From Thermoplasmata archaeon (GTDB lineage: Archaea > Thermoplasmatota > Thermoplasmata > Thermoplasmatales > Thermoplasmataceae): 14,394 nt of DNA. The position numbers and the translations under genes are program-made. The stretch spans positions 1-14,394 of the forward strand of contig JAKAAJ010000022.1 of the NCBI GenBank assembly GCA_021802365.1, in the 5' to 3' direction. Within the stretch, counting starts at the first letter, position 1. The number at the start of each line of letters is the position of its first letter. A model generated the notes under the pieces. The model worked only from the letters and a program-made list of their open reading frames with translations, ran no database searches and was not told the DNA's origin. Shown here one piece after another: positions 6,663 to 13,889 of this stretch.

Positions 6663-7409
6663 ATGCCATACAACGTGATAGTGCTAATCAAACAGATACC
6701 GGACATAGATCAGATGAAGACCAATCCCGGGACGGGAGAACCTTTGCTTCAGAATGTCCCGCTGAGAATGGAGAACCTCAGCAAGAATGCAGTTGAGGCT
6801 GCAGTCAGAATCAAAGAGAAGAATGGTGGAAAAGTCACTGTCCTCTGTTTCGGAACGGACAAATCAACTTCTGTTATGAAGGAGGCATATGCAATGGGTG
6901 CCGATGAAGGGTATCTGATTACAGGATATCCCGGAAACTATCCCTCAGTCACAGCAAAAGCCCTTGCTTCAAAAATCAAGGAAATTCCGCATGATCTTGT
7001 CATACTCGGGAATCAGTCTGCTGACAGTTACACCGGTCTTCTTCCTGGAAGCATATCCGCAATTCTGGGAGAGCCACTTCTGGGTAATGCTGTAGATATC
7101 AAACTGCAGGAAAAACAGGTTTCAGTAGTTTCTGCACTGGAGGATAACAATCTTGAGATAACAGCTGAAATGCCTGCAATAGTATCTGTTGCTCAGGAGA
7201 TAAACGAACCAAGACTTCCACCTGTTCTGCAGATTATGGCAGCCGGGAGGAAGCCCATAAATCAGAGTGCTGCTTCGGATCTTCAGGTGCCTGAGATAAG
7301 GACACTCTCAAACAGAGCACCGAAGAGTGACCGTAAGAGGATTGTGTTTGAGGACCCTGCCAAGGGTATAGAAGAGGTTTCAAAGGTTATCAGGGAGGCG
7401 ATCAGATGA
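6663..7409 (+). CDS. etfB: Electron transfer flavoprotein beta subunit
   Basis: The 248-residue protein is the small subunit of ETF, which carries electrons from acyl-CoA dehydrogenases. It starts with the usual MPYNVIVLIKQIPD. It also has the adenosine-fold segment DLVILGNQSADSYTG and the ETF-beta signature NEPRLPPVLQIMAAGRKP, which includes the partner-recognition loop. An in-frame TTG at 6615 would add 16 residues but lies before the promoter element, so ATG 6663 is preferred. The frame overlaps etfA by 4 nt (ATGA), indicating coupled translation. The locus diverges from the thiolase/acyl-CoA dehydrogenase operon, which encodes the likely electron donor. No FixC or FixX gene is adjacent, so the classic bifurcating FixABCX arrangement is not supported here. 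Confidence 0.95.
   Translation: MPYNVIVLIKQIPDIDQMKTNPGTGEPLLQNVPLRMENLSKNAVEAAVRIKEKNGGKVTVLCFGTDKSTSVMKEAYAMGADEGYLITGYPGNYPSVTAKALASKIKEIPHDLVILGNQSADSYTGLLPGSISAILGEPLLGNAVDIKLQEKQVSVVSALEDNNLEITAEMPAIVSVAQEINEPRLPPVLQIMAAGRKPINQSAASDLQVPEIRTLSNRAPKSDRKRIVFEDPAKGIEEVSKVIREAIR
7394..7398 (+). promoter_or_regulatory. Ribosome binding site of etfA
   Basis: GGAGG (extended GGAGGCGAT, one mismatch to the ideal GGAGGTGAT) lies 7 nt before the etfA ATG at 7406, inside the end of etfB. It fixes the start and supports re-initiation at the ATGA overlap. Confidence 0.7.
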
Positions 7410-8293
7410 AGGTGCTGGCATTTTCGGACAGTAAAACTCTCCTGGCGCAGATAATATCCAGATTCCGTGATGATGCCGAAGTTCATGCCCTTACCAATGA
7501 TACGGAATTCACTGCGAAATTCGGTGCTGCCAAAACAATTGGCATGAAAGGAGACATACTTTCAGGGTCAGTTGCAAAGGCAATTGAGAAGATGCAATCA
7601 GACGAAGGATATGATCTCATTGCAATCGGATCCACAGTCACAGGAAGGGAGGTCGCCGGAATGCTTGCAACGATGCTTTCACTCCATGCAGTCTCTGAAG
7701 TGAACTCTGTAAATTTAGATGGGGGAAAGATAACAACATCAAGATTCTTCTACGGGGGGAAAAGTCTTCTCACTGAGGAGTCCGGAGGGAAAATTGCTGT
7801 TCTTGCCCCGGGTATTGCAGAGGCAAAGGAAGCTCCAGGGAAGACTGATGTCTCTGAGATTCAGCTTGAACCATCTGCAGTCAGGATAGTTTCTAAAACT
7901 GACAAGAAAGGAGGCTCAGTAGACATTGAAAAGGCCCAGATCATTGTTTCAGTGGGTCGTGGCCTGGGCAAAAAGGAGAACCTTGAGAAGGTTGAACCGT
8001 TCGCAAAGGCAGTCCATGGCGAGATTGCAGGGTCCAGGCCAGTATGTCTTGACTATGGATGGCTGAGCGAGGACCGCCAGGTCGGCCTTTCCGGAAAAAA
8101 AGTGCAGCCTAAGCTCTACATTGCCCTTGGCATATCCGGCCAGATACAGCATATAGCCGGAATGAGGAATTCCAAACTTGTCATCGCTGTGAACAAGGAC
8201 AAATCTGCCCCAATATTTGAAGAGGCGGACTACGGAATAGTTGGAGACCTCTTTGATGTAATAGCGAAGCTGAAAGAAAAGGTGGCCCAGTAA
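7406..8293 (+). CDS. etfA: Electron transfer flavoprotein alpha subunit
   Basis: The 295-residue large subunit of ETF binds the redox-active FAD. The C-terminal FAD domain is clear: SVGRGLGKKENL, then LDYGWLSEDRQVGLSGKKV, the ETF-alpha signature PKLYIALGISGQIQHIAGM, and NKDKSAPIFEEADYGIVGDL. The N-terminal half is the Rossmann-like domain shared with EtfB. The protein is slightly shorter than many homologues (about 310-330), with the reduction in the N-terminal half. No ferredoxin extension is present. It overlaps etfB by 4 nt. It converges with the 661-residue Fe-S/cytochrome b gene, the likely electron acceptor, with 28 bp between stops. Confidence 0.96.
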   Translation: MKVLAFSDSKTLLAQIISRFRDDAEVHALTNDTEFTAKFGAAKTIGMKGDILSGSVAKAIEKMQSDEGYDLIAIGSTVTGREVAGMLATMLSLHAVSEVNSVNLDGGKITTSRFFYGGKSLLTEESGGKIAVLAPGIAEAKEAPGKTDVSEIQLEPSAVRIVSKTDKKGGSVDIEKAQIIVSVGRGLGKKENLEKVEPFAKAVHGEIAGSRPVCLDYGWLSEDRQVGLSGKKVQPKLYIALGISGQIQHIAGMRNSKLVIAVNKDKSAPIFEEADYGIVGDLFDVIAKLKEKVAQ

Positions 8294-8305
8294 AGGTGGC
8301 CCCAA

Positions 8306-8312
8306 TTTTTTT
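8306..8312 (+). terminator. T-run terminator after etfA
   Basis: Seven consecutive T residues begin 13 bases after the etfA stop. Archaeal RNA polymerase commonly terminates at such runs without a hairpin. The 28-bp gap leaves little room for any other signal. Confidence 0.45.
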
Positions 8313-8321
8313 AAATCAGTA

Positions 8322-10307
8322 TTATTCTATCAGATTTTCACTTATAAGTTCCGCAACGTCTTTTATTTCCATCTGCCCGGATTTTTCAGTTCCTGAGAGG
8401 GCATCCTGAAGCATTGGCATGCAGAAAGGACAGGCGACTGCCAGTTTCTTTGCGCCAGTTTCAAGTGCCTGCTCTATCCTGAGGGAACTGACCTTCTTCT
8501 GTCCCTGTACCTTGTACCAGTAATTTCCTCCACCGGCCCCGCAGCACATGCTTTTCTCCCTTGATCTTTCCATTTCCACCAGTTTTCCAGTGGAACTGAC
8601 TATGCTTCTTGTGTTGTCAAACTCTCCATTTATCCTTCCAAGATAACAAGGATCATGCAGTGTTACTGTTTCCTGATTCTGCTTGACCTTAAGCTTCCCT
8701 TCCTGCACAAGTTGAGCAAGGAACTGGCTGTGGTGGACAACTTCAGCCTTGAGACCGAATTTTGGGTATTCGTTCCTGAATGTATTGAGGCAGTGTGGGC
8801 AGGCCGTCACTATCTTTTTTACATTGTTTCCGGTGAATGTCTCCATGTTCTGAAGGACAAGTTCCTGGTATCTGCCCTCCTCTCCCATTCTTCTGGCTGT
8901 TTCTCCGTTACACTTTTCCTGTGAGCCAAGTATTCCGTAATTGACTCCTGCCTTGTTAAGCAGATTCAGAATGGTTCGTGCAGTCCTGTTGTCCCTTGGA
9001 TCAAATGCACCCATGCATCCCACCCAGTAAAGGACATCTTTGGAATCATCGAATTTAGGTGCAATCTCAAGAAGTGAGTCCCTGTCTGACGGGCTGTTTC
9101 CCAGGGGGTTCTGCGTATTTGTAAGGTTATTGAAATACTGAGCAGTAAGTTTATCGAATCTGTTCTCCATAACAAGCGTCTTTCTTGTCTCCATCACAAA
9201 GGAGTGGGGATCAATGAGGACAGGGCATTCCTCAACACAGGCCTGGCATGTGGTACAAGACCATGCAGCATTCTCTGTGAGAAGATTTGGGACTATCTCG
9301 ACATCGGTGTATATGCTCTTTTTTATATTTTGAACAAGGGCCCGTGGGCTCAGATCTGTTCCTGAGAGAAATGCCGGGCAGGCCCTCTCGCATCTTCCAC
9401 AGTCAGTGCAGGCTAGGGCATCGATCTTCGAAGGGAGAGCTATTTCACCAACGTTTTTTGTGCCAACCTTGAAATCAAAGTTTCCTGATTCAAGAGCTTC
9501 AGAGAGGACAAATGGTGTAGGCATTTCCCCTCTCTTCTTTATCCTCTTCGAACCGATCATTGTCAGAGACAGTATCATGTGGGAAAGCTTTGAGAACGGC
9601 AGATATACAACAATGGCAAAAGCTGTGAGAACATGAATGATCCACATCCATCTGTAAAGGGCTATTCCTGTGGAGAGCTTCAGACTGAACAGACCATAAA
9701 AATAGCTCAGCCCCCATTCCACGAATCTGTATTCATCATATGGAACTCTGGCCAGATACACTTTTAGTGCACCCAGAAAGAAACCCTCCATGGCCAGAAG
9801 AAGAAGTGAGAGGAGTATTACATAATCCTCATTCTTTGTATCCAGCCTAGTCTTCTTTCTCAGCCTCCGGTATATTCCCATACCTATTCCTGCGATAAGA
9901 ATGACTCCACCGATATTTGCCCAGACTTCAAAGTTGAGATAGAAGTCTCCCACAAGAATACCGTGGCCGGTAACTGTCTTTAGAATGTCGTGTGAGAGGA
10001 AAATCAGCGATGTAGCTATGAAGAGTATGAGTATCCCGAAGGATATCATCAGGTGCATAATTCCTGCGTACCTGTTTTTCACTGTTTTTCCATGAAAGAA
10101 ACCATAGCGGAAAACCTGGGATATGATGTTTCTCCAGTTTGAGGTGAAATAACGCCACATCACCCCTGCATTTACCCCCAGTTTTGCATAGGTGCGGTAC
10201 CACCATATTATTATGAATGCCAGTGCGGCAAAGGAAATAACATAGTCCGCAATGAGCTCCTGCGTGTTTATGAAAAACAGAGTCTGGCTGGCAATAGGTA
10301 CTGTCAT
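8322..10307 (-). CDS. Membrane cytochrome b / HdrD-like Fe-S oxidoreductase, probable ETF:quinone oxidoreductase
   Basis: The 661-residue protein is a fusion. Residues 1-250 form about six membrane helices resembling the NarI/HdrE cytochrome b type, with candidate heme ligands His85, His225 and His243. Residues 300-361 carry two 4Fe-4S ferredoxin motifs (Cys300/303/306/310 and 351/354/357/361). Residues 425-635 hold two CCG-type domains. The first has Cys431, KCNG (Cys466) and CPHC (503-506). The second has DPCYLGR (Cys554), MCCG (588-589) and CPFC (626-629). Such proteins next to etfAB in bacteria are proposed or shown to be ETF:(mena)quinone oxidoreductases. Other members act in lactate or glycerol-phosphate oxidation. 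Convergent etfBA and the absence of any FixC/ETF-QO gene make ETF the best guess for the donor. The ATG at 10307 is about 25 bp from a TATA-like element and is probably leaderless. Confidence 0.85.
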   Translation of the reverse strand: MTVPIASQTLFFINTQELIADYVISFAALAFIIIWWYRTYAKLGVNAGVMWRYFTSNWRNIISQVFRYGFFHGKTVKNRYAGIMHLMISFGILILFIATSLIFLSHDILKTVTGHGILVGDFYLNFEVWANIGGVILIAGIGMGIYRRLRKKTRLDTKNEDYVILLSLLLLAMEGFFLGALKVYLARVPYDEYRFVEWGLSYFYGLFSLKLSTGIALYRWMWIIHVLTAFAIVVYLPFSKLSHMILSLTMIGSKRIKKRGEMPTPFVLSEALESGNFDFKVGTKNVGEIALPSKIDALACTDCGRCERACPAFLSGTDLSPRALVQNIKKSIYTDVEIVPNLLTENAAWSCTTCQACVEECPVLIDPHSFVMETRKTLVMENRFDKLTAQYFNNLTNTQNPLGNSPSDRDSLLEIAPKFDDSKDVLYWVGCMGAFDPRDNRTARTILNLLNKAGVNYGILGSQEKCNGETARRMGEEGRYQELVLQNMETFTGNNVKKIVTACPHCLNTFRNEYPKFGLKAEVVHHSQFLAQLVQEGKLKVKQNQETVTLHDPCYLGRINGEFDNTRSIVSSTGKLVEMERSREKSMCCGAGGGNYWYKVQGQKKVSSLRIEQALETGAKKLAVACPFCMPMLQDALSGTEKSGQMEIKDVAELISENLIE

Positions 10308-10325
10308 CCAACCCAGATTGGAAAA

Positions 10326-10336
10326 GCATTATAATG
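10326..10336 (-). promoter_or_regulatory. Box A promoter of the Fe-S/cytochrome b gene
   Basis: On the minus strand CATTATAATGC lies 20-30 bp upstream of the start codon at 10307, predicting a leaderless transcript. The core CATTATAATG (10327-10336) is itself a perfect 10-bp palindrome, although A/T-rich TATA elements often show such symmetry by chance. Confidence 0.5.
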
Positions 10337-10366
10337 ATTATTCCTAAATTGCTGCCCGATGAATCA

Positions 10367-10377
10367 ACTTAAATAAA
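10367..10377 (+). promoter_or_regulatory. Box A promoter of the 143-residue protein gene
   Basis: The segment CTTAAATAAA is centred about 25 bp before the ATG at 10398, so the transcript should start at the initiation codon. The element lies back to back with the divergent Fe-S/cytochrome b promoter within 90 bp. Confidence 0.55.
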
Positions 10378-10397
10378 CAGGAATCCGATCATCATCC

Positions 10398-10829
10398 ATG
10401 AAACCTGTAGAGGTTGACAACAGCGCCGAATACAAGAAAGCAAGAAAAAAACTTGCAGTTGCTGTTGCTGCTGTTTTTGCAGCAGTCCTTTTGATACTGA
10501 TAATTGGCGGATTCAATTCTGCTGGTACTGTGAACGTTCTATGGATCAGGGCCGGCGTCAGTGCAAGTGGCGTCACCTATACATCTGAAATACAGGAAAA
10601 CATCCATACTTTAAGGAAAGACGGTATAACAACATTCTCATTCTCACTTTACAATCCGTCGGGCCATACTATGAATATAACATCCATATCTTCAGTTTCC
10701 TCCGGCTTTACAATATTATCAAGCAATTTACCCCTGAACATTTCTCCTCACAGCTCAGCTCCTGTAAATATTGAAGTCAGGCTACCTGGAGTCACCTATG
10801 CAGGTGACCTGAATCTAACATTCACATAA
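10398..10829 (+). CDS. N-terminally anchored extracytoplasmic protein, unknown function
   Basis: The 143-residue protein has a basic N-terminus (KKARKK), one hydrophobic segment at about 19-40, and about 100 residues rich in Ser, Thr, Ile and Val. The alternating pattern (TTFSFSLYNPSGHTMNITSIS, then PVNIEVRLPG) suggests a beta-sandwich, with the N-terminus inside and the domain outside the membrane. Three N-x-S/T sequons (NIT, NIS, NLT) are in the outer domain and could be glycosylated, as surface proteins of acidophilic archaea often are. No cysteine, lipobox or catalytic motif is seen. It has its own leaderless-type promoter, divergent from the Fe-S/cytochrome b gene. I do not recognise a family, and a role in the electron-transfer module is unproven. 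Confidence 0.7.
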   Translation: MKPVEVDNSAEYKKARKKLAVAVAAVFAAVLLILIIGGFNSAGTVNVLWIRAGVSASGVTYTSEIQENIHTLRKDGITTFSFSLYNPSGHTMNITSISSVSSGFTILSSNLPLNISPHSSAPVNIEVRLPGVTYAGDLNLTFT

Positions 10830-10840
10830 TCCTGAAATTC

Positions 10841-10856
10841 CTGGCCCTATTGCCAG
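10841..10856. repeat. Short hairpin after the 143-residue protein gene
   Basis: CTGGC and GCCAG flank a 6-nt loop, 11 bases after the stop codon. It could stabilise the transcript end. It is not followed by a T-run, and a 5-bp stem may be chance. Confidence 0.25.
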
Positions 10857-10925
10857 CTATAAATATCTTCATTGCTTGATTAATTTTGATTTCATCAGCA
10901 TGAGAAAACAAATTAATTTGATGTT

Positions 10926-10938
10926 CATACAGTGTATG
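10926..10938. promoter_or_regulatory. Palindrome upstream of the lipA operon, candidate operator
   Basis: CATACAGTGTATG is a perfect palindrome with two 6-bp arms around a central G, about 36 bp upstream of the lipA box A. An 8-bp inverted repeat ATTAATTT/AAATTAAT (10879-10886 and 10910-10917) lies just before it. Position and symmetry fit a regulator-binding site, but its partner is unknown. The rest of the 182-bp gap 10830-11011 shows no convincing gene. Confidence 0.4.
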
Positions 10939-10973
10939 TTAATAACAACCTGGAAAGTCATTCAGGTTAACAG

Positions 10974-10982
10974 TTATATTTA
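10974..10982 (+). promoter_or_regulatory. Box A promoter of the lipA-2-oxoacid dehydrogenase operon
   Basis: TTATATTTA is centred about 34 bp before the lipA ATG at 11012, predicting a start near 11003-11006 and a leader of a few bases. No Shine-Dalgarno sequence precedes lipA, unlike the genes that follow it. Confidence 0.5.
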
Positions 10983-11011
10983 TTATCTCAGTAATAAAAA
11001 TAACTCTAAAA

Positions 11012-11914
11012 ATGTCAAATCTGGAAGATTATAATATCAGAAATCCATTATGGATAGTGCGGCCAGAATATCTCAAGGTTCCATTGCCCTCCGGGGAGAG
11101 TTATGCCAGAATCCGGGAGACTCTTAAGGTCAGAACCCTGTATACGGTCTGCGAAGAGGCAAGATGCCCAAATATTGCAGAATGCTGGGGTGCCGGAACT
11201 GCAACTTTCATGGTTATGGGCGGGAACTGTTCACGTGGCTGCAGATTCTGTGCCGTGACCCATGGAGGAATGCAGCCTCTTGATCCACTGGAACCACAGA
11301 AAGTAGCGGATTCTGTCAGGATAATGGGGTTGGATTATGTAGTGATCACCTCTGTTGACAGGGATGATCTGGATGATCAGGGAGCAGGACATTTTGCTTC
11401 TGTTGTAAAAGCTGTTAAAGGCCTGAATGTGAGAGTTGAGGTCCTCATACCTGATTTCCGTGGTGACCATGAACTGGTTGAGAGAGTTGTCCTTTCAGGG
11501 CCTGATGTGGTTGCACATAATATTGAGACTGTCAGAAGATTGACACCGATTGTCAGGGATGGCAGAGCTGGATATGAACAGTCACTTTCTGTTCTTCGCG
11601 AAATTAAGAAAAGGCACAGTGGGATGATAACAAAGTCTTCTATAATGCTGGGACTGGGAGAAACCGATGATGAGGTGGAGGAAGCTCTCCGGGATCTGAG
11701 GGAAGCTTCTGTGGACATAGTGACAATAGGACAGTACCTCAGGCCCTCAAAGAAACAGCTTGAGGTTGTGGAATACTGCCCTGTGGAGAGGTTCAGAAAA
11801 CTGGAATCCACTGCATATGAGATGGGTTTCTCGTTCGTGGCTTCTGGCCCCCTTGTTAGAACATCATACAGGGCCGCAGAAGCCTGGTCAAAGAGGAGGT
11901 TGGAAAATGTCTGA
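11012..11914 (+). CDS. lipA: Lipoyl synthase (radical SAM)
   Basis: The 300-residue enzyme inserts two sulfur atoms at C6 and C8 of a protein-bound octanoyl group, making the lipoyl cofactor. Both iron-sulfur sites are complete. The auxiliary cluster motif is C-x4-C-x5-C (Cys47, Cys52, Cys58), and the radical SAM motif is C-x3-C-x2-C (Cys73, Cys77, Cys80, in GNCSRGCRFC). The C-terminal RTSY (283-286) matches the RSSY motif, whose serine (Ser285) ligates the auxiliary cluster. GLGETDDEV and VTIGQYLRPS are also typical of LipA. It is the first gene of an operon, overlapping E1 alpha by 8 nt and followed by E1 beta and the lipoate-bearing E2, its likely substrate protein. No LipB, LipM or LplA gene lies in the window. 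Confidence 0.97.
   Translation: MSNLEDYNIRNPLWIVRPEYLKVPLPSGESYARIRETLKVRTLYTVCEEARCPNIAECWGAGTATFMVMGGNCSRGCRFCAVTHGGMQPLDPLEPQKVADSVRIMGLDYVVITSVDRDDLDDQGAGHFASVVKAVKGLNVRVEVLIPDFRGDHELVERVVLSGPDVVAHNIETVRRLTPIVRDGRAGYEQSLSVLREIKKRHSGMITKSSIMLGLGETDDEVEEALRDLREASVDIVTIGQYLRPSKKQLEVVEYCPVERFRKLESTAYEMGFSFVASGPLVRTSYRAAEAWSKRRLENV
11895..11900 (+). promoter_or_regulatory. Ribosome binding site fixing the E1 alpha start
   Basis: GGAGGT ends 6 nt before the ATG at 11907, inside the last codons of lipA. It selects this ATG over upstream in-frame codons, which would read through lipA sequence in another frame. Confidence 0.75.
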
Positions 11915-12929
11915 GGAGATAATTGAACATGGTGAAAAGGAAAGATTGATCAGAGGATTTGGAGCAATGGTGCTGGCAAGAACCCTTGACAACAAGATAA
12001 TGACTGCACAGCGCCAGGGAAGGGTTGGCTTCTTCACACCAACAAGCGGGCAGGAGGCAGCACAGATAGGCCTTTCCATGCACCTGCGCAAGGAGGACAT
12101 CATATACCAGTATTACAGAGATATGCCGATGATGCTTCATATGGGTGTTCCAGTTGACATTATTATCAATCAGATCTACGGGAATAGCTCCGATATCGCA
12201 AAAGGAAGACAGATGCCCAGCCATCTTCTTGCAAGAAATTACAATTTCATGTCCGTCCCAAGCCCTGTTGCGACAAATCTCCCTCTTGCAGTTGGGACTG
12301 CATACGCAAACAGATACCTGAAGAAACAGGGAATAGTTGTGGCCAGTTTTGGGGACGGGTCCTCATCCACTCCTGATTTTCATGCTGCAATGAACCTTGC
12401 AGCTGTGTACAACCTTCCTGTTATATTCTTCTGTGAGAACAATGGCCTTGCCATTTCTCTGCCAACTGAAAAACAGACAAAGGTAGAGATCTGGAAGAAG
12501 GCGGAGGCATATGGAATGCCTGGCATTCTTGTAAATGGCAGCGATATGATTGATACATACGAAAAGACAAGGGAGATGGTGGAATATGTTAGGGAGGGTA
12601 AAGGCCCTGTACTCATAGAGGCAAGATGTCCCAGAATGGGGCCCCACTCAACATCCGACGACCCTACAAAGTATCTGACTGATATTGTTAAGGAGGGCTC
12701 CGACAGGGATCCTCTTGTCATTACACAGAAGAGGCTTATTGAGATGGGGATAATCACTGAGCAGGTTGCAAGTAAGATGAGAGAGGACTCACAGAATTTC
12801 ATAACATCAAGATTCGATGAACTCGAGAAGGTTCCACCACCATCCCCTGAAACACTATTCGATGATGTATATGATGAGCACACCTGGATTATTGATGAGG
12901 AGAGAGGTGATATAATTGGCAGAAATTAA
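11907..12929 (+). CDS. 2-oxoacid dehydrogenase E1 component, alpha subunit
   Basis: The 340-residue thiamine-diphosphate subunit of a pyruvate or branched-chain 2-oxoacid dehydrogenase decarboxylates the 2-oxoacid and transfers the acyl group to E2 lipoate together with E1 beta. The ThDP/Mg motif runs from GDG (149-151) to NN (178-179) in CENNGLAIS. Other family segments are TPTSGQEAAQIG, YRDMPMML and GRQMPSH. Length is typical of the alpha2beta2 E1. The start at ATG 11907 follows a GGAGGT site, and longer in-frame extensions upstream lie inside lipA. It overlaps lipA by 8 nt and E1 beta by 14 nt. In Thermoplasma acidophilum the homologous complex prefers branched-chain substrates. The same preference here is possible but cannot be read directly. 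Confidence 0.95.
   Translation: MSEEIIEHGEKERLIRGFGAMVLARTLDNKIMTAQRQGRVGFFTPTSGQEAAQIGLSMHLRKEDIIYQYYRDMPMMLHMGVPVDIIINQIYGNSSDIAKGRQMPSHLLARNYNFMSVPSPVATNLPLAVGTAYANRYLKKQGIVVASFGDGSSSTPDFHAAMNLAAVYNLPVIFFCENNGLAISLPTEKQTKVEIWKKAEAYGMPGILVNGSDMIDTYEKTREMVEYVREGKGPVLIEARCPRMGPHSTSDDPTKYLTDIVKEGSDRDPLVITQKRLIEMGIITEQVASKMREDSQNFITSRFDELEKVPPPSPETLFDDVYDEHTWIIDEERGDIIGRN
12904..12911 (+). promoter_or_regulatory. Ribosome binding site deciding the E1 beta TTG start
   Basis: GAGGTGAT, a near-perfect complement to the archaeal 16S 3' end, lies 4 nt before TTG 12916. The next candidate, ATG 12931, would be 19 nt away. The same core and spacing recur before E2, supporting the TTG start. Confidence 0.75.
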
Positions 12930-13884
12930 CATGGTTCAGTCTCTCAACCGGACTCTTGACATGAAGATGGCTGAGGATAGCAGTATAATCCTCCTTGGTG
13001 AGGACATAGGAAAGGATGGTGGAGTATTCCGTGTTACTGAAGGTCTGCAGGCCAAATACGGTGAGGAAAGGGTTCTGGATACGCCGCTTGTTGAGCTTGG
13101 TATAGTGGGAATGGCCATAGGCATGTCCATTAATGGTCTGAAACCCATTCCGGAGATACAGTTCCAGGACTTCATATTCACAGCATTTGATCAGATTGTT
13201 AATCAGATGGCTAAGATGAGGTACCGATCGGGAGGGACAATAACTGTTCCCCTTGTATTGAGAACCCCCTACGGCGGAGGGATACGAGGTGGCCTCTACC
13301 ATTCGCAGAGTGGTGAGAGCTATTTCGTGCACACTGCAGGATTGAAGGTTGTTACCCCGTCCAACCCGTATGATGCGAAAGGTCTCCTTTCCTCATCACT
13401 GGACTCAAAGGACCCTGTTATCTTCCTTGAACCCAAGAGACTCTACAGATCAGGAAAGATGGAAGTACCTGATGCAGACATAAAGGTGCCTCTGGGTAAA
13501 GCAAAGCTTCTGCACGAGGGTGACAGTGTATCCATCATAACTTATGGCTCCATGGTCCCCACAGTTATGAAAACAGTTACAGAAAATTCACTTGACGCAG
13601 ATGTGCTTGATCTCAGGACACTGTCTCCACTTGACAGAGACGCCATAATTTCCTCTGCCAGGAAAACAGGAAGAGTTGTTATTGTGCACGAGGCTCCGAG
13701 AACACTTGGAATGGGAGCTGAGATTTCCGCACTCATATCGGAAAGCTCCATAGAATACCTCTATGCACCTATACTCAGGGTGACAGGCCCTGATGTGCCT
13801 TTCCCTTACAGGCTGGAAGACCTCTATCTTCCAAATACCTCCAGGATACTCAGGGCTGTAAACAGGGTGCTGGAATTCAGGTGA
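12916..13884 (+). CDS. 2-oxoacid dehydrogenase E1 component, beta subunit
   Basis: The 322-residue partner of E1 alpha completes the ThDP site and has the transketolase C-terminal domain. Typical segments are MVQSLNRTLDMKMAEDSSIILLGEDIG at the N-terminus, GMAIGMSINGLKPIPEIQF, RTPYGGGIRGGLYHSQSGE (about 115-134), FLEPKRLYR, and the C-terminal VIVHEAPRTLGMGAE. Length is normal. The initiation codon is probably TTG 12916, read as Met and giving MAEINMVQS, because GAGGTGAT lies 4 nt upstream. ATG 12931 would drop five residues. It overlaps E1 alpha by 14 nt, which supports translational coupling and equal subunit supply. Confidence 0.96.
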   Translation: MAEINMVQSLNRTLDMKMAEDSSIILLGEDIGKDGGVFRVTEGLQAKYGEERVLDTPLVELGIVGMAIGMSINGLKPIPEIQFQDFIFTAFDQIVNQMAKMRYRSGGTITVPLVLRTPYGGGIRGGLYHSQSGESYFVHTAGLKVVTPSNPYDAKGLLSSSLDSKDPVIFLEPKRLYRSGKMEVPDADIKVPLGKAKLLHEGDSVSIITYGSMVPTVMKTVTENSLDADVLDLRTLSPLDRDAIISSARKTGRVVIVHEAPRTLGMGAEISALISESSIEYLYAPILRVTGPDVPFPYRLEDLYLPNTSRILRAVNRVLEFR

Positions 13885-13885
13885 T
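13880..13885 (+). promoter_or_regulatory. Ribosome binding site of E2
   Basis: GGTGAT overlaps the E1 beta stop codon and sits 4 nt before the E2 ATG at 13890. Confidence 0.7.
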
Positions 13886-13889
13886 AAAC

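Noticed and set aside
6663..8293. Electron-bifurcating ETF (FixABCX type)
   Set aside because: No FixC or FixX gene is adjacent, and a non-FixC membrane partner is encoded next to it. The subunits alone do not show bifurcation.
8322..10307. True heterodisulfide reductase HdrDE
   Set aside because: No methanogenesis genes are present, the first CCG domain lacks the full cysteine set, and the ETF neighbours point to a quinone-linked role.
10327..10336. CATTATAATG as a second copy of the AGGCATT/AATGCCT operator
   Set aside because: The half-sites share only CATT/AATG, the spacing differs by one base, and the match overlaps a TATA-type element where such symmetry is common.
10900..11034. ATG-initiated 44-codon frame (MRKQINLMF...) upstream of and overlapping lipA, with an AT-rich element near 10857-10865
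   Set aside because: Its Asn/Lys/Ile/Tyr-rich composition is what untranslated A/T-rich DNA gives. It has no ribosome site and runs through the lipA promoter and first codons.
12380..12883. Minus-strand 167-codon frame inside E1 alpha, and other long antisense frames in E1 and lipA
   Set aside because: The plus-strand genes here carry complete catalytic motifs. The antisense frames have no start context or recognisable domain.
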